Shown: piece after piece, positions 1 through 5,563 of the stretch
Numbering within the stretch: the stretch's first letter is position 1
Layout: every line of letters starts with the position of its first letter
Source: an uncultured Lachnospiraceae bacterium
GTDB taxonomy: Bacteria; Bacillota; Clostridia; Lachnospirales; Lachnospiraceae
Assembly: GCA_902797705.1 (NCBI GenBank)
Contig: CADBTX010000289.1
Coordinates: forward strand, 1 to 6,589
Direction of reading: 5' to 3'
DNA length: 6,589 nt
Translations under genes and position numbers: made by a program
The notes under the pieces: model-generated
What the model was told of the DNA's origin: nothing
The model's input: the letters and a program-made list of their open reading frames with translations, nothing else
Databases searched by the model: none

Positions 1-552
1 AAGCTTATAAAGCATGATGTCATAAGGGACAATAACCTTCGTTACACCCCGGGGCTCATCAAAGGGCAGGATACGGTTTTTATCCTTTCACTTCTGGATC
101 ACTGCAGCAGTTTTTCCTATCTTTCCTATCTCGGGTATCATTACAGGATATCCGGGAGCTCCGTCAGCAGGCGCTATAATCCGGACATTGTTTCCATCAT
201 GGAAAAGACCATGAACGCCTACCGGGAGTTTGTTGAAAAGCGGGGTAAGGGGCAGGAATTTAAGGATGCAGTGAACAGGAAATATCTGAATATTCTGCTG
301 GGAGAGTACCTGGAGCTCTTCTTCCTCCATCCCGATGCAGGGGAAGACACAGGTAAGCGGCGAAGGGACTATGCCCTGCTTTCGGAGCGGGAGCCCTACA
401 GAACTGTGATAAAAGAGGCCAAAACCCCGGGGATGGGCTTTTTTATGAAGAATGAAACGAAGTTCCTTAAGGAAAAGAAGTACAAAAGTCTGTTCCTGTT
501 AAAGAAGGCAGAGCTTACGATAAGAAATATAGTCATACATAAATTTGGCTAA
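1..552 (+). CDS. Family 2 glycosyltransferase, C-terminal part (5' end outside window)
   Basis: The frame is open from base 1 to a TAA at 550-552, giving 183 residues with no start in the window; an internal ATG at 199 lies mid-domain and is not the real start. The visible part resembles the second half of GT-A fold, family 2 transferases. GQDTVF (residues 22-27) sits where these enzymes usually have a G-E-D-x-x-F motif, with the acidic residue implicated in acceptor activation. It is followed by a hydrophobic segment and YHYRISGSSVS (46-56), the common Y-x-Y-R...S-x-S strand. The remaining ~125 residues are a charged, mostly helical tail rich in Lys and Arg, without a clear membrane segment. 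The nucleotide-binding half and DxD motif are missing because of the window edge. It presumably adds one sugar of the polysaccharide repeat unit at the cytoplasmic membrane face; donor and acceptor cannot be told. The gene ends 14 bases from the stop of the convergent SGNH gene, with no obvious terminator between them. Confidence 0.82.
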   Translation, partial: KLIKHDVIRDNNLRYTPGLIKGQDTVFILSLLDHCSSFSYLSYLGYHYRISGSSVSRRYNPDIVSIMEKTMNAYREFVEKRGKGQEFKDAVNRKYLNILLGEYLELFFLHPDAGEDTGKRRRDYALLSEREPYRTVIKEAKTPGMGFFMKNETKFLKEKKYKSLFLLKKAELTIRNIVIHKFG

Positions 553-566
553 GGAGCAGATAAACA

Positions 567-1619
567 TCAGGATGAGATCTTCGAGATCACATCCGTTAAG
601 TAAACTGTGGCATTATGTCTGTACTTTTTATTGATATGCTCCCAGTCATCGAAGTAATGGTCAGGCAGGATCCGGTGCGGATCCCCATCCTTCTCCGGAT
701 CAAAATACTTAAATCCCCTTTTTGAAATAAAGTCATTTAAGAATGTGCTGGCACTCAGGATCTCTTCCCGGAAGTCATCGGTTCTTTCAAAAAAATCAGA
801 TCTGTGAGGTGTTACCACAACGTAAAAATCAATATCGTTATCGCGGCAGTAGGTGCAGATATCCGCAAGGATACGTATCTTGTCTTTGTCCATCATGCCC
901 GCGGGCAGGGGCAGCTCTTCCATGGCCGCGATATCCTTATCCAGCAGTTCTTCTTCCTCATCGCTGAGCTCTCCTGGCGCAGTTTCATAGAAGCTTTTTG
1001 TAAGATCATAGGCAAATTTGCTTCCCGGTTTTTTCCTCTTCACCAGCCTTTTATATCTCCGGTAAAGATTGTGGAGCATCTGGGGGAAACCCTGATAAAC
1101 TTCGTCTTCCCAGGGTATCCAGATATTGATGGATCTTTCGGTATTTATCACGTCGGGGTCAAGGGACTTTTCGGCGCAGGAAATCAATCTGTTCATTATC
1201 TGACGGGATAAGGGTGCCGCGGAATTCACAACCCTGTCATACATATGATCCACCCAGTCGTAGTTTCCGGAATCTATGGTGTCGAGATCCATAAGGAGGA
1301 CAGCCTTTTTCAGCTTCCGCTGGGAGGAAGCCATCTCGATATTCTTTAAGGATACCGGGAGGCTCTGGGAGGGAGTGCACATATTGAAAGCATGTTCTCC
1401 GGTCTGATCCGAATACTCTCCGGCATCAAGCATCTTTCCCACGGAATTTCCCACAAAGACCGTATCTATATCCATCTGCTCCGAGTATCTTGCAAGCATT
1501 CCCTCGGTTTCCTTACCGTTCAGCTCAAAGGCTGCATTAAAAAACTCTATAAAGAGAAAGAAAAGTACCAGGAACAATATGGCTTTTAAGGTTCTTTTTG
1601 CATATTTAGAAGGCTGCAT
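567..1619 (-). CDS. Membrane-anchored SGNH/GDSL-like protein, partner of the MBOAT acyltransferase
   Basis: This 350-residue protein has a short basic N-terminus, one membrane segment (about residues 11-30) and a predicted extracytoplasmic domain. VFVGNS (54-59) looks like the SGNH block I strand with the nucleophile Ser59, and DWEH (325-328) near the C-terminus fits the catalytic Asp-x-x-His. An NMCTPSQSL stretch (79-87) follows block I, as in DltD/AlgX/AlgJ-like proteins that work with MBOAT transporters. Such partners move an acyl group, usually acetyl, from the MBOAT side onto a glycan hydroxyl outside the membrane; that role is inferred from family and context. I chose the ATG at 1619-1617 because AGAGG at 1632-1628 lies 8 bases upstream. 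A TTG at 1652 would add 11 residues and deepen the overlap. The start overlaps the end of the MBOAT gene by 14 bases, so translation is probably coupled. The middle (about 150-250) is charged and has no motif I recognise. A pure esterase role is an alternative. Confidence 0.8.
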   Translation of the reverse strand: MQPSKYAKRTLKAILFLVLFFLFIEFFNAAFELNGKETEGMLARYSEQMDIDTVFVGNSVGKMLDAGEYSDQTGEHAFNMCTPSQSLPVSLKNIEMASSQRKLKKAVLLMDLDTIDSGNYDWVDHMYDRVVNSAAPLSRQIMNRLISCAEKSLDPDVINTERSINIWIPWEDEVYQGFPQMLHNLYRRYKRLVKRKKPGSKFAYDLTKSFYETAPGELSDEEEELLDKDIAAMEELPLPAGMMDKDKIRILADICTYCRDNDIDFYVVVTPHRSDFFERTDDFREEILSASTFLNDFISKRGFKYFDPEKDGDPHRILPDHYFDDWEHINKKYRHNATVYLTDVISKISS

Positions 1620-3111
1620 ACATAAAACCTCTGCTTTCCGGAGATGCGGCAAATGAATACAGTAAAAGTCCTGTTAATGCGAAGAAGAACAGCCATCTCA
1701 CAAGGAAATTCCTGGAACAGATATATTTCAGGGGAGACCTGCCTCTTTCTTTGCATATGCTGTTTATCAAAAGGAGAAGGATGCAGATGGCTGCCGTAAA
1801 GACCGCCTCTGCGGAGGTAACCTGATCTTCAAACAGTCCCGCTATCATCCTTAGTCCGGATGCAGGCTCAAAGTGGGCGAAGGTGTTATAATAACAGCCG
1901 ATACCCAATTTCACAGAGTTTATCACATCAAAGTATCCCGCAAATACCACTATCATAAAGGTGCGGAAGACCCGGAAGAAATGAAGGGGCTTTCCGTCTT
2001 CCCTTATGCCAAGGAACTTATTGAATCTCGCGGCAAAGGGGGCAAGGGCGTCACTTACTGCAATGATGACTCCGTTATAGAGTCCCCAGGCGAGATAGTG
2101 GTGTTCAGGACCGTGCCAGATACCCACCAGTGAAAAGACAAGCAGATTACTGATGCCGCCGGTAATGACCCTGCCGGCATAGTTTCCGTACCTTTTGCTT
2201 ACGGCCTTTGTCATATTCATCACCGGTTTAGCCATGGCAAAGGGGTAGAATACGTAATCTTTCATCCAGGAGCCAAGGGTGATATGCCATCTCCGCCAGA
2301 ATTCAGCGAGGGAAGAGGCAAAGTAGGGCTGTCTGAAATTCTCGCTCATTTTTACCCCGAAAAGAAGGGATACCCCCATTGCCATGCTGATGCCGCCGGA
2401 AAAATCCGCGTACTGTTCGATGGCATAGAGCAGGGCTCCGAAAAGGAGAAAGCTTCCGGGAAAAAGACCGGAATCATCATTCAGCGAGGCATTTACCATG
2501 GGGGCCAGAAGGTCGGCAATGGCGTATTTTTTTACTGCGCCAAATAAGAAGATATAAAAGGCGTATCTGAATTCCGGAGCAGTGAGACGGTAACTCTTAT
2601 ATAGATCATCCTTTATCAGGTCGTAACGGTTTATGGGCCCCTGTATCATGGCGGGAAACCAGCATAAAAAGAGGAGCAGTCTGGCAGGATTCTTCTCCGG
2701 CGCATATCTCTCACGGAATACGTCCACCATGTAGGAAACCGCCTGCAGGGTGTAATAGGATATACCGAGGGGCAGGGCGAAGGAAAAGCCGGCTGAAGGA
2801 AGAAGGTATTTCGCCAGTATAAGGAGCATGAGGTTAAAGATCACCACGGCAGCGGTGAAGGCCTTACGTATCCTTTTACGTTTTTTTCTGTCTGAAGGAG
2901 CACTGCGGGACATAAGCAGGGCGCCGCCCCAGATGCTTAAGGCCGAGCACAGGAGAAAGATTATTTTAACGCCGGAAATGTAGCCAAAAAAGACCACTCC
3001 GGCCAGAAGACGGACTGTCCATTGACGGCGGGGCAATAAGCGGCCTGCCAGCTCGTGAAGGCCGATAAATACCGTTATGAATATTAAAAACGCCACTGAA
3101 TAAAAGGCCAT
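1606..3111 (-). CDS. MBOAT family membrane O-acyltransferase (AlgI/DltB-like)
   Basis: A 501-residue polytopic membrane protein of typical length for the AlgI/DltB branch of the MBOAT family. Many hydrophobic segments are visible, and family hallmarks occur in order: PLGISYYTLQAVSYMVDVFR (114-133), FPAMIQGPINRY (152-163), YADFSGGISMAMG (234-246), FRQPYF...FWRRWHITLG (259-280) and GIWHG (330-334), whose His333 is the expected catalytic histidine. The C-terminus, GFMYAAF, also resembles the usual ending. Such proteins pass an acyl group from a cytoplasmic donor across the membrane. With the SGNH protein directly downstream, O-acetylation of an exported glycan is the likeliest role. D-alanylation as for DltB is less likely because no dltA or dltC is seen. 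The ATG is preceded on the minus strand by GGAG with a 6-base spacer (3121-3118). A divergent promoter candidate lies about 40 bases upstream. No frameshift or missing key residue was seen. Confidence 0.93.
   Translation of the reverse strand: MAFYSVAFLIFITVFIGLHELAGRLLPRRQWTVRLLAGVVFFGYISGVKIIFLLCSALSIWGGALLMSRSAPSDRKKRKRIRKAFTAAVVIFNLMLLILAKYLLPSAGFSFALPLGISYYTLQAVSYMVDVFRERYAPEKNPARLLLFLCWFPAMIQGPINRYDLIKDDLYKSYRLTAPEFRYAFYIFLFGAVKKYAIADLLAPMVNASLNDDSGLFPGSFLLFGALLYAIEQYADFSGGISMAMGVSLLFGVKMSENFRQPYFASSLAEFWRRWHITLGSWMKDYVFYPFAMAKPVMNMTKAVSKRYGNYAGRVITGGISNLLVFSLVGIWHGPEHHYLAWGLYNGVIIAVSDALAPFAARFNKFLGIREDGKPLHFFRVFRTFMIVVFAGYFDVINSVKLGIGCYYNTFAHFEPASGLRMIAGLFEDQVTSAEAVFTAAICILLLLINSICKERGRSPLKYICSRNFLVRWLFFFALTGLLLYSFAASPESRGFMYAAF
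1628..1632 (-). promoter_or_regulatory. Ribosome binding site deciding the SGNH gene start
   Basis: Read on the minus strand this is AGAGG, 8 bases ahead of the ATG at 1619. It lies inside the last codons of the MBOAT gene. It favours the ATG over the upstream in-frame TTG at 1652 and supports translational coupling of the two genes. Confidence 0.6.
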
Positions 3112-3152
3112 AGTGATCTCCGCCTGCAGAAACTATCTTAAAGTATCTGTCA

Positions 3153-3161
3153 AGTATATCA
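3153..3161 (-). promoter_or_regulatory. Candidate extended -10 promoter for the MBOAT/SGNH unit
   Basis: On the minus strand the bases read TGATATACT, an extended -10 (TGn) followed by TATACT, five of six bases matching consensus. It lies in an AT-rich stretch. Transcription would begin near 3146, leaving a short leader of about 35 bases before the ATG at 3111 with its GGAG site. No good -35 lies 16-18 bases upstream (the region there is C-rich), which is tolerable for an extended -10 promoter. It is the best candidate in the gap for this strand, but is unproven. Confidence 0.45.
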
Positions 3162-3177
3162 TATTTAAGAGGCAAAG

Positions 3178-3200
3178 GGGGGAGCCTTAATGGCTTCCCC
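3178..3200 (+). repeat. Intergenic inverted repeat (9-bp stem, 5-base loop)
   Basis: GGGGGAGCC (3178-3186) can pair with GGCTTCCCC (3192-3200) around the loop TTAAT, with one G-T wobble when read on the plus strand; on the minus strand that pair becomes an A-C mismatch. It lies between the two divergent promoter candidates and just upstream of the minus-strand -10, where it could be a protein-binding site or part of a decayed repeat. No T-run follows on either side, so I do not call it a terminator. Confidence 0.45.
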
Positions 3201-3250
3201 GGAGAGCGGGATAGGCTGTCAGCGAAGCCGGCTGATGATGGTTCCTCCCT

Positions 3251-3269
3251 CTAAACCATGGCGGTTTAG
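3251..3269. promoter_or_regulatory. Perfect inverted repeat abutting the -35 box (candidate operator)
   Basis: CTAAACC (3251-3257) and GGTTTAG (3263-3269) form a perfect 7-bp inverted repeat with a 5-base spacer, 19 bases in all. Its right end touches the -35 hexamer at 3270. Size, symmetry and position fit an operator for a dimeric DNA-binding regulator, either an activator contacting RNA polymerase or a repressor. The regulator is not in the window, and chance cannot be excluded. Confidence 0.4.
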
Positions 3270-3298
3270 TTGAATGGACATGGGATGTAGGGTATAAT
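3270..3298 (+). promoter_or_regulatory. Sigma-70/sigma-A type promoter of the dehydrogenase operon
   Basis: TTGAAT (3270-3275, four of six bases matching TTGACA) is followed after exactly 17 bases by TATAAT (3293-3298), a perfect -10. Transcription should start near 3304-3306, giving a leader of about 100 bases ahead of the ATG at 3409. This is the strongest promoter match in the window and sits correctly in front of the three-gene plus-strand operon. Confidence 0.8.
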
Positions 3299-3304
3299 AC
3301 GGAA

Positions 3305-3408
3305 CTTGTAGGGTTCCGGTCCGTTTCCGACCGGAAAAACATCTGAGCGCGATTTCAGATAGCGGTTTGAAAGTCATTTATCAGCATACTTGCGGCAAGG
3401 TACATAGC
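3305..3408 (+). promoter_or_regulatory. Structured 5' leader of the dehydrogenase operon
   Basis: The predicted leader of about 104 bases holds two good hairpins. TTCCGGTC (3314-3321) pairs perfectly with GACCGGAA (3329-3336) around a 7-base loop. ATCTGA (3341-3346) pairs with TCAGAT (3355-3360), extendable by a G-U pair. A further inverted repeat, CGGAAC (3300-3305) with GTTCCG (3313-3318), shares bases with the first hairpin and would compete with it if transcription began early enough. Neither hairpin is followed by a U-run, so this is not a plain attenuator. No known riboswitch class is recognised. The ribosome site AAGG (3397-3400) lies in the unpaired 3' part. Confidence 0.4.
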
Positions 3409-4722
3409 ATGAAAATTTACGAAGACATCGTTAATAAAAGATCAAAGCTTGCCCTGGTGGGGCTTGGATATGTGGGAATGCCGATAGCCGTGGCATTTTC
3501 CGCTCATGTGCCCACCATCGGCTTTGATATCAACAGCGAAAAGATCGAGAAATACAAGGCGGGAAAGGATCCCACAAATGAAGTGGGTGATGAAGGGGTA
3601 AAGAACTGCAGTGTGGAGTTCACCTCGGATGAAAAGCGGCTGAAGGAAGCCTCCTTTATCATAGTCGCGGTTCCAACCCCCGTTAATACCGATCACACCC
3701 CGGATCTTACTCCCGTTGAAGGCGCGAGCCACGTGGTTGGCAGGAATCTTCAAAAGGGAGCCATAGTGGTTTACGAGTCCACCGTATATCCGGGAGTCAC
3801 CGAGGACATCTGTGTTCCTATCCTTGAGAAGGAATCGGGGCTTAGATGCGGTGTGGATTTCAAGGTTGGATATTCACCGGAGAGGATAAATCCGGGAGAC
3901 AAGGTCCACAGGCTTGAGACCATCACAAAGATCGTTTCCGGTATGGACGATGAGTCTTTGAATGAGATCGCCGAAATGTACAGTCTGGTGGTGAAGGCCG
4001 GTGTCTACAGGGCAGAGACCATAAAGGTGGCTGAGGCCGCAAAGGTCATTGAGAACAGTCAGAGGGATATAAACATCGCCTTCATGAACGAGCTCTCCAT
4101 GATCTTTAACAGGATGGGGATAGATACCCTCTCGGTACTTAAGGCTGCAGGCACAAAGTGGAACTTTCTTCCCTTTAAGCCGGGACTGGTGGGAGGCCAC
4201 TGCATAGGAATAGACCCCTATTACTTAACCTATAAGGCAGAGGAACTTGGCTATCACAGCCAGATAATCCTCTCCGGCCGCCGTATCAATGATGATATGG
4301 GAAAATACGCGGCGGAATGCCTGGTGAAAAACCTGATAAAGGCCGAGATCTCCGTAAGAGGTGCCAGGGTTGCGATACTTGGTTTTACTTTTAAGGAGAA
4401 CTGTCCTGATACCAGAAATACCAAGGTTATCGATATCGTTAAGGAACTCAGGGAATACGGCATAGATCCCGTGGTGGCTGATCCGGAGGCGGACAGCGCC
4501 GAGGCAAAATCTCTTTACGGCATAGATTTTGTAAAGACAGAGGATATAAAGGACTGCGACGCCGTGATCCTGGCGGTATGCCATAAGGCCTTTGAAGAAA
4601 TGACGGAAGAAGATCTTTCTAAGATGTTCAAAAAGGGACAGAAGAAGGTACTTTCCGATATCAAGGGCATGCTGGACAGAAAAGAGTACGAAGAAAAAGG
4701 CTATCTGTACTGGAGACTTTGA
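3409..4722 (+). CDS. tviB: UDP-N-acetylhexosamine C6 dehydrogenase (TviB/WbpO type)
   Basis: A 437-residue, full-length NAD-dependent nucleotide-sugar dehydrogenase that oxidises the C6 hydroxyl of a UDP-HexNAc twice to give the uronic acid, in the cytoplasm. The N-terminal Rossmann fold carries GLGYVG (18-23), with GFD (38-40) at the end of the second strand. Next come VPTPVN (88-93), ESTVYPG (123-129) and [10 protein letters not shown] (155-164). EAAKVIEN (209-216) holds the expected catalytic Lys212. [18 protein letters not shown] (248-265) ends in the catalytic Cys265, followed by [20 protein letters not shown] (325-337) belongs to the UDP-binding C-terminal domain. This set is closest to the TviB/WbpO/CapL branch, so UDP-GlcNAc or UDP-GalNAc is the likely substrate; the symbol is family-level. 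I chose the ATG at 3409 (AAGG, 8-base spacer), where homology begins; a TTG at 3367 would add 14 residues without a convincing ribosome site. It is first in its operon, and its stop precedes the next ATG by 2 bases. Confidence 0.94.
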   Translation: MKIYEDIVNKRSKLALVGLGYVGMPIAVAFSAHVPTIGFDINSEKIEKYKAGKDPTNEVGDEGVKNCSVEFTSDEKRLKEASFIIVAVPTPVNTDHTPDLTPVEGASHVVGRNLQKGAIVVYESTVYPGVTEDICVPILEKESGLRCGVDFKVGYSPERINPGDKVHRLETITKIVSGMDDESLNEIAEMYSLVVKAGVYRAETIKVAEAAKVIENSQRDINIAFMNELSMIFNRMGIDTLSVLKAAGTKWNFLPFKPGLVGGHCIGIDPYYLTYKAEELGYHSQIILSGRRINDDMGKYAAECLVKNLIKAEISVRGARVAILGFTFKENCPDTRNTKVIDIVKELREYGIDPVVADPEADSAEAKSLYGIDFVKTEDIKDCDAVILAVCHKAFEEMTEEDLSKMFKKGQKKVLSDIKGMLDRKEYEEKGYLYWRL

Positions 4723-4724
4723 TC

Positions 4725-5522
4725 ATGCCAAAGAGAATCAATATCTTATTTACGGGAGGGCTGGATTCCTCCTACACGATGATGTATTTTTCGCAGTTTC
4801 CCGTTGAGATACAGCCCTATTACCTCAAGGACAACAGGCCTTCCGAGTCATATGAATTAAAGGCCATTAATGACATCATCACGGATATAAGGAAAAATCC
4901 GCTCACAAAGGGAAATATCAGGGAACTTATCACAAAGCCCACCTACGCCATTAAGCCTGATAAAGAGATACAGAAGGCCTACCGCTATATGTTTAAGACA
5001 GCAGGTTTTGGGAAGCAATACGGCTTTATCGCAAGATTTGCAAGAGAAGAGGGTCTGGACGGTCTCTTTGTATCAGTCACCGTAGGGGGAGGTCACGGAA
5101 AGACTGCCCTTGAAAAAAACGGGGGCATTGAGGAAGTGCAGGACGAAGGAATGCGTTACTTCAGGCTGGATCCGAAAAGATCGGAGAAGAACCTGTACAC
5201 CCTCTTTGAGCATGTGCTCCTGCCTCCTTCCTTTATCCATACAAAGGATGAGGAAATAGAGGAAATGAAAAAGATGGGCTATGAAGAGTCCGTTAAAAAA
5301 ACCTGGTTCTGCTTCTGGCCCGTAAAGGGAGAGCCCTGCGGAACCTGTCCTCCCTGCCGTACCCTTCTGGATCAGGGCATGACCTGGCGCTTTACGAAGG
5401 ATGGCATAAAGCGTTATGAGGAGGATAAGAAGGTTCCCGCCTGGAAACATAAGATAAGAGATATTAAGCTCACCTTATCCGATAAGTGGTATGAGTTTAA
5501 GATGCGAAATCGAAATTTTTGA
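4725..5522 (+). CDS. QueC-like PP-loop ATP-pyrophosphatase with zinc site, polysaccharide-associated
   Basis: A 265-residue soluble protein. FTGGLDSSYTMM (9-20) is the PP-loop (S/T-G-G-x-D-S), which binds ATP phosphates and marks enzymes that adenylate their substrate. The protein has exactly four cysteines, all in C196-x8-C205-x2-C208-x2-C211 (CGTCPPC at 205-211), matching the zinc site of QueC (7-cyano-7-deazaguanine synthase). A glycine-rich GGGHGK (121-126) follows a QueC-like helix-strand. The C-terminal ~50 residues are basic and unrecognised. Authentic QueC is unlikely: it usually sits with queD, queE or queF and is shorter. The gene is locked between the sugar dehydrogenase and a glycosyltransferase. 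QueC activates a carboxylate and adds ammonia, so amidation of the new uronic acid is an attractive inference. Other PP-loop roles remain possible, though length and cysteine pattern differ from my memory of WbpG/PseA amidotransferases. Start: ATG at 4725 with GGAG at 4712-4715; a TTG at 4719 overlapping the previous stop is less likely. Confidence 0.78.
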   Translation: MPKRINILFTGGLDSSYTMMYFSQFPVEIQPYYLKDNRPSESYELKAINDIITDIRKNPLTKGNIRELITKPTYAIKPDKEIQKAYRYMFKTAGFGKQYGFIARFAREEGLDGLFVSVTVGGGHGKTALEKNGGIEEVQDEGMRYFRLDPKRSEKNLYTLFEHVLLPPSFIHTKDEEIEEMKKMGYEESVKKTWFCFWPVKGEPCGTCPPCRTLLDQGMTWRFTKDGIKRYEEDKKVPAWKHKIRDIKLTLSDKWYEFKMRNRNF

Positions 5523-5552
5523 GCGGATTACCTGCTTACTGAAAATGACGAC

Positions 5553-5556
5553 GAGG
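5553..5556 (+). promoter_or_regulatory. Ribosome binding site deciding a TTG start
   Basis: GAGG lies 7 bases before TTG at 5564-5566. The in-frame TGA at 5546-5548 rules out any longer form, and the next start-like codons fall inside the first beta strand of the transferase. This makes the TTG start well supported. Confidence 0.65.
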
Positions 5557-5563
5557 ATATCTT

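Noticed and set aside
804..1211. Plus-strand open frame of 135 codons opposite the SGNH gene
   Set aside because: Antisense to a gene with matching motifs, ribosome site and operon position; no domain of its own.
1617..1652. TTG at 1652 as start of the SGNH gene
   Set aside because: It would lengthen the overlap with the MBOAT gene to 47 bases, while the ATG at 1619 has AGAGG at ideal spacing and gives a normal basic-plus-membrane N-terminus.
3148..3153. Perfect TTGACA on the minus strand as a -35 box
   Set aside because: At 16-18 bases spacing the downstream hexamer is TCTGCA-like and would fall almost on the MBOAT ribosome site; the extended -10 TGATATACT overlapping it is the better candidate.
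3367..3408. TTG at 3367 as start of the dehydrogenase
   Set aside because: The 14 extra residues do not look like the family N-terminus and no good ribosome site precedes the TTG; the ATG at 3409 has AAGG 8 bases upstream.
4225..4584. Minus-strand open frame opposite the dehydrogenase
   Set aside because: Shadow of a strongly conserved enzyme gene; the translated sequence shows no family features.
4725..5522. Annotation as true QueC for queuosine/preQ0 synthesis
   Set aside because: The PP-loop and zinc site match, but the protein is longer than usual, no queD, queE or queF is nearby, and it is embedded between glycan genes.
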